A stretch of 64,000 nt of DNA from Streptomyces sp. CB02009. Its GTDB lineage: Bacteria; Actinomycetota; Actinomycetes; Streptomycetales; Streptomycetaceae. The stretch spans positions 3,084-67,083 of the forward strand of contig NZ_LIVV01000015.1 in assembly GCF_001905825.1 (NCBI RefSeq). The letters run 5' to 3'. Below are positions 25,887 through 34,007 of this stretch, one piece after another. Both the position numbers and the translations under genes were made by a program. Every line of letters starts with the position of its first letter. Position 1 is the first letter of the stretch. The notes under the pieces were generated by a model. That model saw only the letters and a program-made list of their open reading frames with translations, searched no databases and had not been told where the DNA came from.

Positions 25887-25930
25887 ATCTTCTCGCGGAG
25901 AACACGCGCTCGCCGACCAGGAGGTCAGCC

Positions 25931-27067
25931 ATGTCCGTGCACCGGCACGTCGACGACCGGCCCGTCGCACTCGACGAATACCCCGTGCACCAGGCCCCGC
26001 TCTCGATGAAGCACCACGTCAGCGGCGACCGCAACGCCTACGACCGGTGCATCTTCCACGTCTTCGACCACACCGGCCGCGCCCTGCTCATCGCCGGCCT
26101 CGGGGTCTACCCGAACACCGGGGTCGTCGACGCCTACGCCACCCTCCGCGTCGGTGACCGGCTGCACGCCGTCCGGGCCTCCGACGCCCTCGGCGACGAC
26201 CGGATGAACCTCTCCGTCGGTCCGTTCACCATCACCGTCGACGAGCCCCTCAAGCGCCTCTCGCTGCGTTGCGCGGCCGATCCGGACGACCCGGAGGGCC
26301 TCTCGTACGACCTCCGCTGGACCGGCGACTTCCCCGCCGTCTGGGAACCCCACCACACCCAGCGCCACGGCGGCCGCCTCACCCTGGAGGGCCGCCGCTT
26401 CGTCCAGGCAGGCCACTGCGCGGGCACGATCAGGGCAGGGGGCGAGGAGTTCGCGGTCACGCCGGGGGAGTGGACCGGTACCCGCGACCGCAGCTGGGGC
26501 GTGCGCCCGATCCCCGGAGAGGAGCCGGGCCGAGGCGCCGAGTTCCGCCCCGAGGGCTTCCACTGGCTCTGGATCCCGATGCGCTTCGAGGACCGCTTCC
26601 TCATGGTCATCGCCCAGGAGGACGCCGACGGCTACCGCACCCTCAACGAGGCCCTGCTCGTACGGAACGGCCACCGCGACGCCCAACTCGGCTGGCCCCG
26701 CACCGAGATCACGTACCGCACCGGCACCCGGCACCCGGAGCGGGCCACCGTCCACCTCACCGACCCGACCGGTAAGCCCCTGGAGATCGGCGTCGACATC
26801 CTCGCCTCCTCCCCTCTCGCCGTCGGCGCCGGCTACCCGCCCGCGACCGACTGGCAGCACGGGACGTGGCAGGGTCGCGGCTGGACCGACCGGCGCGTCT
26901 ACGACCTCGCGGATCCGGCCGCCCACCCGATGGCGGCGTACGGCGTCACCGACCACGCCGCCCGCTTCACCCTCGACGGCCACACCGGCTACGGCATCTT
27001 CGAGCACGGTTCGTTCGGCCGCCACGACCCCAGCGGCTTCGCCGACCACACGTCGACGGCGCGCTGA
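25931..27067 (+). CDS. Lipocalin-like/AttH-related protein (DUF7064/7065-like)
   Basis: The 378-residue soluble protein is all-beta in character, with two halves like AttH/CrtC proteins: PLSMKHHVSGDRNAYDRCIF near the N-terminus, GEWTGTRDRSWGVRPIPG in the middle (the conserved W-x-x-x-R-D-x-S-W-G-x-R pattern of this group) and a C-terminal HGTWQGRGWTDRRVYDL. Proteins of this shape bind or modify lipid or terpenoid substrates, and many sit beside acyl-CoA genes. ATG with AGGTCAGCC upstream. No signal peptide. A TetR-type palindrome precedes it. The precise reaction is unknown. Confidence 0.7.
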   Translation: MSVHRHVDDRPVALDEYPVHQAPLSMKHHVSGDRNAYDRCIFHVFDHTGRALLIAGLGVYPNTGVVDAYATLRVGDRLHAVRASDALGDDRMNLSVGPFTITVDEPLKRLSLRCAADPDDPEGLSYDLRWTGDFPAVWEPHHTQRHGGRLTLEGRRFVQAGHCAGTIRAGGEEFAVTPGEWTGTRDRSWGVRPIPGEEPGRGAEFRPEGFHWLWIPMRFEDRFLMVIAQEDADGYRTLNEALLVRNGHRDAQLGWPRTEITYRTGTRHPERATVHLTDPTGKPLEIGVDILASSPLAVGAGYPPATDWQHGTWQGRGWTDRRVYDLADPAAHPMAAYGVTDHAARFTLDGHTGYGIFEHGSFGRHDPSGFADHTSTAR

Positions 27068-27273
27068 CGGACCCTCCCGCCTCCGCGGGCCGAGCGGACC
27101 GCGGAGGAGTCTTCGCCCCCGCGCGCTGAGCGGACCGCGTAGGCCCCCCCGCCGAGCTGCCCGCCGAGGAGTCCTCGACCCCCCGCGCCGAGCGGCCCGC
27201 CGACGCGCCCGCTCGACGGGGTCCCGCACCGAACCCGAACCCTCCACGTCAACGGCCTTCCGAGGAGCTCCCC

Positions 27274-28365
27274 TTGACCTCTGCGCCCCGCCCCCGCACC
27301 ACCACCCGCGACCCCGAGGAGCTCGGTCGCCGGCTCACCGCCTGGCTGGACCGGAAGCTGCCCGGGGCCCGTGCCGCCGGGCTCGCCGTGCCCGGCTCCA
27401 ACGGCATGTCCAGTGAGACCCTGCTCTTCGACCTGGAGCACCCGGACGCCCCGGTCCGGGGCTGCGCCCTGCGGCTGGCCGCCGACCCCGCGGCGTACAC
27501 CGTCTTCCCCGTCTACGACATGGCCCGCCAGCACCGGGTCATGTCGCTGGTCGGCGAGCACACCGACATCCCCGTACCGCGCGTGCTGTGGCTCGAAGAG
27601 GACCCCGGGCCGCTCGGCGCGCCCTTCTTCGTGATGACCCGGGCCGAAGGCCGGGTCCCACCGGACGTCATGCCCTACACGTACGAGGGGAACTGGCTGC
27701 ACGCCGCCACCGACGAGGAACGCGCCCTGCTGGAGGCCGAGTCGGTCTCCGTCCTCGCGCGGCTGCACGACCAGTTCCCGGCGAAGGAGGCCGAGTTCCT
27801 GCTGCCGGACGGCCCGGGGACGCCGCTGCGTCGGCATGTCGACGCCCAACGCGCCTACTACGCCTGGGTGGTGGAGGGGCTCGCGCCCTCGCCGCTCATC
27901 GAGTCGGCCTTCGACTGGCTGGAGGCGCACTGGCCGGCCGACGAGGGCCCGGCCGTCCTCGGCTGGGGCGACGCGCGCATCGGGAACATCGTCTACGACG
28001 GATTCGTGCCGGCCGCCGTCCTCGACTGGGAGATGGCGGCCTGCGTCCCGCGCGAGGTCGACCTCGGCTGGGCGGTCTACCTGCACCGCTTCTTCCAGGA
28101 CCTGACCGTCGGCTTCGGCCAGCCGGGCCTGCCCGGCTTCCTGCGGCGCGACGCGGTCGAGCGGCGCTACGCGGACCTGACCGGGCACACCCCGCGCGAC
28201 ATGGAGTTCCACACCCTCTACGCGGCGCTGCGGCACGCGATCGTGATGCTCAGGATCGCCTACCGGCAGGCCCACTTCGGCGAGGTCGAGGTGCCCGCGG
28301 ACCCCGACGGCCTGATCCTGCACCACGCCACCCTGGCGGCGATGGTGCGGGGGAGCTACTGGTGA
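27274..28365 (+). CDS. Aminoglycoside phosphotransferase-fold (APH) family protein
   Basis: The 363-residue protein has the kinase-like fold of the APH/ACAD10-N superfamily. The catalytic loop is VLGWGDARIGNIVYDG, where Trp replaces the usual His of the Brenner motif while the Asp and Asn are kept. The Mg-binding aspartate is in VLDWEMAACVPREVDLGW. A Gly-rich N-terminal VPGSNGMSSETLLFDL contacts ATP. Family members phosphorylate small hydroxylated compounds or hydroxyacyl-CoAs. The start is TTG with GAGGAG 7 nt upstream. It is 206 bp downstream of the lipocalin-like gene on the same strand and may share its transcript. A fatty-acid-related role is more likely than drug resistance. Confidence 0.8.
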   Translation: MTSAPRPRTTTRDPEELGRRLTAWLDRKLPGARAAGLAVPGSNGMSSETLLFDLEHPDAPVRGCALRLAADPAAYTVFPVYDMARQHRVMSLVGEHTDIPVPRVLWLEEDPGPLGAPFFVMTRAEGRVPPDVMPYTYEGNWLHAATDEERALLEAESVSVLARLHDQFPAKEAEFLLPDGPGTPLRRHVDAQRAYYAWVVEGLAPSPLIESAFDWLEAHWPADEGPAVLGWGDARIGNIVYDGFVPAAVLDWEMAACVPREVDLGWAVYLHRFFQDLTVGFGQPGLPGFLRRDAVERRYADLTGHTPRDMEFHTLYAALRHAIVMLRIAYRQAHFGEVEVPADPDGLILHHATLAAMVRGSYW

Positions 28366-28366
28366 G

Positions 28367-28391
28367 CGGAGGGGCCCGGAGGCCCCGTCCG
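28367..28391. terminator. Short hairpin between convergent genes
   Basis: GGGGCC-CGGA-GGCCCC with flanking CGGA/TCCG pairing (one bulged G) lies between the convergent APH and zinc-ribbon-like genes, which are only 37 bp apart. Confidence 0.5.
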
Positions 28392-28402
28392 GAAGAGACC
28401 GC

Positions 28403-28771
28403 CTAGGCCGCGCGCCGCATCTGCGGAACCCGGATCGGGCGCGAGCCCGGTCCGCCGACGTGCGAGAACGGCTGCGTGCGCCAGTCGAGACCCTGGGGGA
28501 GCGTCAGGAGCAGGGCGGTGTCCTGCTCCTGGACCTCCAGGCTGTCGTCGGCCGGGCTGGCCTCGGTCGCCGAGAGGCCCGTACCCGGGCAGACGGTCAG
28601 GACGAAGGGGTTCCACGGCGTCGGGCAGAGTGCGTGCTCCGGCAGCGCGTCCTCGTCCGCGAGCAGCGCGATCGGCTGCACGCACTCCGGGCAGATGACC
28701 CGGAACATCTCAAAGGTGTCGTACGCGTCGAGCTCTTCGGACGTGTCGACCGAATCAACAGGCTCCTGCAT
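28403..28771 (-). CDS. Hypothetical protein with CPEC/CP cysteine pairs
   Basis: The 122-residue protein has an acidic N-terminus (EELDAYDTFEMF), then VICPECVQPIALL and HALCPTPWNPFVLTVCPG, spaced like a small zinc ribbon. The C-terminus is basic (SRPIRVPQMRRAA). GAGGGGGAGA is followed 7 nt later by the ATG. I do not know the family. It looks like a small conserved streptomycete protein. It is transcribed divergently from the Lrp/AsnC regulator, and the 28772-28996 gap between them has no other recognisable feature. Confidence 0.7.
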   Translation of the reverse strand: MQEPVDSVDTSEELDAYDTFEMFRVICPECVQPIALLADEDALPEHALCPTPWNPFVLTVCPGTGLSATEASPADDSLEVQEQDTALLLTLPQGLDWRTQPFSHVGGPGSRPIRVPQMRRAA

Positions 28772-28996
28772 GGAGAATCTCCCCCTCGGGTGGGTCGGCC
28801 GGATCTGTGCGGCCTCGACCACAGCAAGCACTTCCCATGCGGTCGTCCGCATAATCGTGTGGCAGTACCCGAGGCCGGACACCAACCTGTGGCGTTCGTC
28901 ACACGCCCGCCGCAGGTGACCCGTGATGACCCATACCGCCCGATTGCGGTCGACCCCGGCGGTGCCGCCGCCCTCCGGGAGCAATAGGGTCACCGC

Positions 28997-29437
28997 ATGG
29001 AGGAGCTGGATCGTCAGATCGTCGAGTTGCTCGTCAAGGACGGGCGCATGAGCTACACCGACCTGGGCAAGGCCACGGGCCTGTCCACCTCGGCGGTGCA
29101 TCAGCGCGTCCGTCGTCTGGAGCAGCGCGGAGTCATCCGCGGTTACGCCGCCGTCGTGGACCCGGAGGCCGTCGGCCTGCCGCTGACCGCCTTCATCTCG
29201 GTCAAACCCTTCGACCCCAGCTCCCCCGACGACACCCCCGACCGGCTCGCGGACATCCCGGAGATCGAGGCGTGCCACAGCGTCGCCGGTGACGAGAACT
29301 ACATCCTCAAGGTCCGGGTCGCCACCCCGCTGGAACTGGAGCACCTGCTCAGCCGCATCCGCTCCCAGGCCGGCGTCTCCAGCCGCACCACCGTCGTCCT
29401 CTCCACCCCGTACGAGGCGCGGCCGCCGCGCATCTGA
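28997..29437 (+). CDS. Lrp/AsnC-family transcriptional regulator
   Basis: The 146-residue protein has the two expected domains: an N-terminal HTH (residues 1-55, MEELDRQIVELLVKDGRMSY then TGLSTSAVHQRVRRLEQRGVI) and a RAM/ligand domain (about 70-140) with VAGDENYILKVRVATPLELE and the final YEARPPRI. Lrp-type proteins form octamers and respond to amino acids. The target here is unknown. It could be the divergent zinc-ribbon-like gene or the amidohydrolase 90 bp downstream. Confidence 0.93.
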   Translation: MEELDRQIVELLVKDGRMSYTDLGKATGLSTSAVHQRVRRLEQRGVIRGYAAVVDPEAVGLPLTAFISVKPFDPSSPDDTPDRLADIPEIEACHSVAGDENYILKVRVATPLELEHLLSRIRSQAGVSSRTTVVLSTPYEARPPRI

Positions 29438-29526
29438 CCGCGCGGGGCGCTCCGGGGGCCTGACTGCGGGGCGCTCCGGGGGACCTGCCGGACAAACCGG
29501 GTCCCGGCAGGTCATAGCCTGGTCGC

Positions 29527-31170
29527 ATGAGTGAGTCCATGCCTCCCGCGTCTCCCGCCGAACACCGCACGGTGCTGCTGCGCGGCGGAGAAGTCCACAG
29601 CCCCGCCGACCCCTTCGCGACCGCCATGGTGGTGGAGCGCGGGCACGTCGCCTGGGTGGGCTCGGAGGGCGCGGCCGACGCCTTCGCCACCGGCGTGGAC
29701 GAGGTGGTCGACCTGGAGGGCGCACTCGTCACCCCGGCGTTCGTCGACGCGCATGTCCACACCACCGCCACCGGGTTCGCCCTCACCGGGCTCGACCTGT
29801 CCGCCGCCGCCTCGCTCGACGAGGCGGCGCGGCTGATCCGCGCCCACGCCGCCGCCCGGCCCGAGGACCGCATCCTCATCGGCCACGGCTGGGACGCCTC
29901 CCGCTGGCCCGAGCGCCGGCCGCTCACCCGCGCCGAACTCGACGGGCTCACCGGCGGCCGGCCGCTCTACCTCACCCGGATCGACGTCCACTCGGCCGTC
30001 GTCACCACCGCCCTCCTGGACCTCGTCCCCGGCGTCCGCGACCTGGACGGCTTCCACGACGGGCAGCGGCCCCTCACCGGCGACGCCCACCACGCCGTGC
30101 GGGCCGCCGCCTTCGGCGCCGTCTCCGCCCGCCAGCGCACCGAGGCGCAGCGCGCGGCCCGGAGCCGGGCCGCCTCCCTCGGCATCGGCACCCTGCACGA
30201 GTGCGGCGGCCCCCGGATCTCCTCCGAGGACGACTTCACCGGCCTCCTGGACCTGGCCCGCGACGAGGCCGGCCCCCGGATCGTCGGCTACTGGGCGGAC
30301 CTCGACGTCGAGCGGGCCCGCGGCCTCGGCGCGCTGGGCGCGGCCGGCGACCTGTTCGCGGACGGTTCCCTCGGCTCCCACACGGCCTGCCTGCACGAGC
30401 CGTACGCCGACCACGCCGACGCCGGCCACACGGGGGCCGCCCACCTGGACGCGGCCACCATCGCCCTCCACGTCGTGGCCTGCACCGAGGTGGGCCTCCA
30501 GGCCGGCTTCCACGCCATCGGGGACGCCGCCGTGACCGCCGTCGTCGAGGGCGTCAGGGCGGCCGCCGAGAAGCTCGGCCTGTCGAGGATCAGGGCGGCC
30601 CGGCACCGCGTCGAGCACGTCGAGATGCTCACCCCCGAGACCGTCGCCGCCTTCGCCGAGCTCGGCCTCACCGCCTCCGTCCAGCCCGCGTTCGACGCGC
30701 TCTGGGGCGGCGAGGAGGGGATGTACGCCGACCGCCTCGGCGCCGAGCGGGCCCGTACCCTCAACCCGTACGCGGCGCTGCTGCGCGCCGGTGTGCCGCT
30801 GGCCTTCGGCTCGGACAGCCCGGTGACCCCGCTGGACCCCTGGGGCACCGTCCGCGCCGCCGCGTTCCACCGCACCCCCGAGCACCGGATCTCCGCCCGG
30901 GCCGCCTTCACCGCCCACACCCGGGGCGGCTGGCGGGCCGTGGGCAGGGACGACGCCGGCACGCTGGTGCCGGGCGCGCCGGCCGACTACGCGGTCTGGC
31001 GCACCGAGGAGCTCGTCGTCCAGGCCCCCGACGACCGGGTGGCGCGCTGGTCCACCGACCCGCGCTCCGGAACGCCCGGTCTGCCCGATCTGTCCCCCGG
31101 GGTCGATCTCCCCGTCTGCCTGCAGACGGTCGTGCACGGACAGCCGGTGTTCGTACGGCCGAACGAGTGA
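29527..31170 (+). CDS. Amidohydrolase, YtcJ-like
   Basis: The 547-residue metal-dependent hydrolase of the amidohydrolase_3 group has VTPAFVDAHVHTTATGFAL (zinc ligands His-x-His) near residue 77 and a C-terminal ADYAVWRTEELVVQ, the composite beta domain. Middle metal ligands lie in VGLQAGFHAIGDAAV and AARHRVEHVEMLTPE. YtcJ-type enzymes hydrolyse amides, formamides or cyclic amides, and the substrate is not predictable. ATG start. No ribosome site stands out, and CATAGCCT at about -15 resembles a -10 box, so the transcript could be leaderless or nearly so. Confidence 0.9.
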   Translation: MSESMPPASPAEHRTVLLRGGEVHSPADPFATAMVVERGHVAWVGSEGAADAFATGVDEVVDLEGALVTPAFVDAHVHTTATGFALTGLDLSAAASLDEAARLIRAHAAARPEDRILIGHGWDASRWPERRPLTRAELDGLTGGRPLYLTRIDVHSAVVTTALLDLVPGVRDLDGFHDGQRPLTGDAHHAVRAAAFGAVSARQRTEAQRAARSRAASLGIGTLHECGGPRISSEDDFTGLLDLARDEAGPRIVGYWADLDVERARGLGALGAAGDLFADGSLGSHTACLHEPYADHADAGHTGAAHLDAATIALHVVACTEVGLQAGFHAIGDAAVTAVVEGVRAAAEKLGLSRIRAARHRVEHVEMLTPETVAAFAELGLTASVQPAFDALWGGEEGMYADRLGAERARTLNPYAALLRAGVPLAFGSDSPVTPLDPWGTVRAAAFHRTPEHRISARAAFTAHTRGGWRAVGRDDAGTLVPGAPADYAVWRTEELVVQAPDDRVARWSTDPRSGTPGLPDLSPGVDLPVCLQTVVHGQPVFVRPNE

Positions 31171-31218
31171 TGTAGGGATATGTCCCACCCGGGACACCCC
31201 TTCCGTACGCTTGTCCCC

Positions 31219-31270
31219 GACCTGCGGATCTTCCCCTCCGGCCTGGCCTTTTGGGAAGTCTCCGCAGGTC
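31219..31270 (+). terminator. Hairpin terminator of the amidohydrolase gene
   Basis: GACCTGCGGA pairs with TCCGCAGGTC, and the nested CTTCCC pairs with GGGAAG, giving a 16-bp broken stem. It begins 49 bp after the stop codon and is immediately followed by the TTGACA promoter. Confidence 0.7.
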
Positions 31271-31279
31271 AAGCGGGTG

Positions 31280-31310
31280 TTGACAGCCGACCGTCGGGGG
31301 CGGGTAGGTT
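31280..31310 (+). promoter_or_regulatory. Sigma-HrdB-like promoter
   Basis: TTGACA (31280-31285) and TAGGTT (31305-31310) are spaced by 19 bp, a little wider than ideal. Transcription would begin near 31317 and read toward ppm1, 378 bp downstream, or make a short RNA. Confidence 0.5.
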
Positions 31311-31450
31311 CTCCGCGTCCACCACAGGACGTCCGACCGGACAGCATCTCCACGCATTCGCCGACCGCCGCCCGCGCCTCGGCCGCGAGGGAAGGTTTCT
31401 CCGGCGGAAGGTGCGACCCGGGTGGGGCCCGGACGTTCAGTAGACAACGG

Positions 31451-31495
31451 CCTTCGGTCGATCCGCCGCCAGCGGATCCCGGGTCGGACCGAAGG
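31451..31495 (+). ncRNA. Candidate structured RNA element upstream of ppm1
   Basis: CCTTCGGTC (31451-31459) pairs with GACCGAAGG (31487-31495). Inside it GATCCGC (31460-31466) pairs with GCGGATC (31472-31478), leaving an 8-nt bulge. No reading frame in 31171-31694 looks coding. The region holds a terminator, a promoter, this element and then about 200 nt to ppm1. It may be an sRNA end or a long ppm1 leader. Confidence 0.4.
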
Positions 31496-31694
31496 ACGAC
31501 GGGCCCCGCACCGCACGTCACACGCGTGTACGGCCCCGCAGGGCCGCCGCCCCGTCCCGAGATCCGGCCCCGCCGCGCCGCCGCGGAGCCCGCGCCTCCG
31601 GCTCCGCCCGCCCCTCGCAGTCGACCCGCCGCGCCGGAGCACTCCGGGGACCTCGCTATGGTGGGGGCCTGCGTATGTATCCGAAGGGGCAGTA

Positions 31695-32471
31695 GTGAAC
31701 GACGGTGGCCAGAGGCGTTACGGCCCGCTCGGCAAGGCCTTGGTGATCATTCCGACCTACAACGAGGCGGAGAACATCAAGCCGATCGTCGCGCGGGTGC
31801 GGGAAGCCGTACCCGAGGCGCACATCCTCGTCGCCGACGACAACAGCCCTGACGGCACGGGCAAGTTCGCGGACGAGATCGCGTCCGAGGACGACCATGT
31901 GCACGTCCTGCACCGCAAGGGCAAGGAGGGGCTCGGCGCCGCCTACCTCGCCGGCTTCCGGTGGGGCATCGAGCACGGGTACGGCGTCCTCGTCGAGATG
32001 GACGCCGACGGCTCCCACCAGCCCGAGGAGCTGCCGAGGCTGCTCACCGCCCTCAAGGGCGCCGACCTCGTCCTCGGCTCCCGCTGGGTGCCGGGCGGCC
32101 GCATCGTGAACTGGCCGAAGTCCCGCGAGTTCATCTCCCGCGGCGGCAGCCTCTACTCGCGCGTGATGCTCGACGTGCCGATCCGCGACGTCACCGGCGG
32201 CTACCGGGCCTTCCGCAAGGAGACCCTGGAGGGCCTGGGCCTGGAGGACGTGGCCTCGGCCGGCTACTGCTTCCAGGTCGACCTGGCCCGCCGCGCCGTC
32301 GCCGCCGGCTTCCATGTCGTCGAGGTCCCGATCACCTTCGTGGAGCGCGAGATCGGCGACTCGAAGATGAGCCGGAACATCGTGGTCGAGGCGCTCTGGC
32401 GGGTCACCGGCTGGGGCGTGTCGGCGCGGGCGGAGAAGGTCGGCAGGATGCTCGGCCGCAAGACCTCCTGA
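31695..32471 (+). CDS. ppm1: Polyprenol-phosphate mannose synthase, single-domain
   Basis: The 258-residue GT2 enzyme moves mannose from GDP-mannose to polyprenyl phosphate at the membrane face, feeding protein O-mannosylation. It shows ADDNSPDGTG (residues 47-56) and the metal-binding EMDADGS (Asp103, Asp105), with SRWVPGGRIVNWP and the closing GDSKMSRNIVVEALWRV typical of DPM1-type synthases. It has no N-acyltransferase half, unlike mycobacterial Ppm1, matching S. coelicolor Ppm1 (SCO1423, from memory). The GTG start has GAAGGGG 4-5 nt upstream. Followed by fxsA, then convergent rbpA. Confidence 0.93.
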   Translation: MNDGGQRRYGPLGKALVIIPTYNEAENIKPIVARVREAVPEAHILVADDNSPDGTGKFADEIASEDDHVHVLHRKGKEGLGAAYLAGFRWGIEHGYGVLVEMDADGSHQPEELPRLLTALKGADLVLGSRWVPGGRIVNWPKSREFISRGGSLYSRVMLDVPIRDVTGGYRAFRKETLEGLGLEDVASAGYCFQVDLARRAVAAGFHVVEVPITFVEREIGDSKMSRNIVVEALWRVTGWGVSARAEKVGRMLGRKTS

Positions 32472-32544
32472 CCCCCTGCCGGGGCGTCCCGCACTGATCC
32501 TTTCTTTACGACGTTCCGGCGGGGCGCCAGGCACACTGGGGACC

Positions 32545-33138
32545 ATGACGACCGGCGCAACGCCTCCCCTCGCCCCGAAGCGCTCACGCGCGCGTACCCT
32601 CCTTCCGCTCGCCGTCGCCGCCTGGCTGGTCCTCGAGATCTGGCTGCTCACGGTGGTGGCGGACGCGGCGGGCGGACTCACCGTCTTCGCCCTGCTCGTC
32701 GGCGGCATCGTGCTCGGTGCCGCCGTCGTCAAGCGGGCCGGCCGCCGTGCCTTCCGCAACCTCAGCTCGACCTTCCAGCAGGCCCAGGCGGCCGCGCAGT
32801 CGGGCAGCGCGCCGCCGGCGCCCGAGCGGACCGGCGCGGAGGACCGCAACGGCTTCCTGATGCTCGGCGGTCTGCTCCTGGTGATCCCCGGCCTGATCTC
32901 GGACGTCCTCGGCCTGCTCCTGCTCATCCCGCCGGTCCGCTCGCTCCTCGGGCGGTACGCGGACAGGGCCGCCGAGCGCCGGATGGCGGCCGCGCCTCCC
33001 GGCAGCCTCCAGGACGCCTTCCAGCAGGCTCGTATCCACCGCCCGGACGGCAAGGTCGTCCAGGGCGAGGTCATCCGCGAGGACGCCGCTCAGAGCCCGC
33101 GCCGGGCCGACGAGTCCCACCCGCCGCTGATGCCCTGA
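32545..33138 (+). CDS. FxsA family membrane protein
   Basis: The 197-residue inner-membrane protein has three or four hydrophobic segments: SRARTLLPLAVAAWLVLEIW, GLTVFALLVGGIVLGAAVV and GFLMLGGLLLVIPGLISDVL, the last carrying the conserved FxsA end motif. E. coli FxsA suppresses phage exclusion when overproduced. Its cellular role in actinomycetes is unknown. The C-terminal tail (QQARIHRPDGKVVQGEVIREDA) is hydrophilic and streptomycete-like. CACACT 12 nt before the ATG resembles a -10 box, so leaderless initiation is possible, though GGGGACC could also serve as a ribosome site. Confidence 0.88.
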   Translation: MTTGATPPLAPKRSRARTLLPLAVAAWLVLEIWLLTVVADAAGGLTVFALLVGGIVLGAAVVKRAGRRAFRNLSSTFQQAQAAAQSGSAPPAPERTGAEDRNGFLMLGGLLLVIPGLISDVLGLLLLIPPVRSLLGRYADRAAERRMAAAPPGSLQDAFQQARIHRPDGKVVQGEVIREDAAQSPRRADESHPPLMP

Positions 33139-33309
33139 GGTTCTTCCGCCCGTGCCCCGCTCCCTCGCCGTGGTGAGGGGGCGGGGCACGGTCATGCCGT
33201 GGCCCCGGCGGACCGCCGCGGGACCCCGGCGGGCGGGGGGCGCGGGCCAGCCAGGGGATACGGCCACGGAAACGGGCGTGGACATGCCGCCGGGCCCGGC
33301 AGACACGGA

Positions 33310-33358
33310 AACGCCGCGGGGCCCGGTACACAGTTCGTGTACCGGGCCCCGCGGCGTT
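33310..33358. terminator. 22-bp perfect bidirectional hairpin
   Basis: Arms 33310-33331 and 33337-33358 are perfectly complementary over 22 bp with a 5-nt loop AGTTC. It lies between convergent fxsA and rbpA, starting 20 bp beyond the rbpA stop. It should end both transcripts. Confidence 0.85.
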
Positions 33359-33377
33359 GTTCCCGCCGGTGCGTCCG

Positions 33378-33752
33378 CTAGGCGGACTTGCGGCTGTCGC
33401 GCGGATGCACGGCGATGTTCATCGCGCCGGAACGCAGGACGGCCAGCCTCTCGGCGAGGACCTCCTCCAACTCCTCGCGGGTGCGTCGCTCCATGAGCAT
33501 GTCCCAGTGCGTACGCGCAGGCTTGCCCTTCTTCTCCTCAGGTCCGTCCCCGTCCACCAGGAGAGCCTGGATTCCGCAGACCTTGCATTCCCACTCCGGC
33601 GGAATTTCCGCTTCCACAGAGAAGGGCATCTCAAAACGATGGCCCTTCTCGCATGCGTACTCCACGGCCTGGCGCGGGGCCAGATCGATGCCGCGGTCGG
33701 TCTCGTAGCTCGTCACCACGAGGCGCGTGCCGCGAAGAGCTCGCTCACTCAT
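33378..33752 (-). CDS. rbpA: RNA polymerase-binding protein RbpA
   Basis: The 124-residue transcription factor binds the beta subunit and the principal sigma factor of actinobacterial RNA polymerase and stabilises the open complex. The zinc site is Cys34, His38, Cys56 and Cys59. The C-terminal sigma-interaction region is ARTHWDMLMERRTREELEEV (79-98). It starts MSERALRGTRLVVTSYETDR, conserved in all RbpA proteins. A sigma-R-type promoter lies upstream at 33840-33814, matching the known disulfide-stress control of rbpA in S. coelicolor (SCO1421). Confidence 0.97.
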   Translation of the reverse strand: MSERALRGTRLVVTSYETDRGIDLAPRQAVEYACEKGHRFEMPFSVEAEIPPEWECKVCGIQALLVDGDGPEEKKGKPARTHWDMLMERRTREELEEVLAERLAVLRSGAMNIAVHPRDSRKSA

Positions 33753-33813
33753 GAATCGTGCCTCCCGGGCTTGTCGCCCACAGGACAGGTGTCGCTGTCG
33801 TCGTTATCCGGTC

Positions 33814-33840
33814 AACGTCCGGTCGGCGGTAAAGATTCCC
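33814..33840 (-). promoter_or_regulatory. Sigma-R (thiol-stress) promoter of rbpA
   Basis: On the minus strand GGAAT (33839-33835), an 18-bp spacer, then GTT (33816-33814). This exactly matches the sigma-R consensus GGAAT-N18-GTT. Transcription would begin about 55 nt before the rbpA ATG. Confidence 0.88.
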
Positions 33841-33900
33841 GTGCCGGGTCATGCGTCGCCCGTCGTGCCGCCCCTTGTTGTACCCACCAGTGCCCGTTTT

Positions 33901-33924
33901 GTCACATCTGACGGCAGATGTGAC
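33901..33924. promoter_or_regulatory. 24-bp perfect palindrome upstream of rbpA
   Basis: GTCACATCTG-ACGG-CAGATGTGAC has 10-bp perfect arms. It sits 60 bp upstream of the sigma-R -35 box and about 80 bp after the stop of the MFS gene on the same strand. It may be an operator or the MFS terminator, but no U-tract follows. The remaining 33753-34007 stretch is AT-richer than the surroundings and contains TACACT near 33980 (plus strand). Confidence 0.45.
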
Positions 33925-34007
33925 CCGGTGTTTTCACTAAAGCAGCACGCAGTAACGGTCCGCCTGGCAGGCCAAACGCGTACACTACCGCCCTTTCACT
34001 GCCACGT

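Noticed and set aside
27068..27273. Small coding gene in the gap between the lipocalin-like and APH genes
   Set aside because: Imperfect GC-rich repeats with no start, ribosome site or codon bias.
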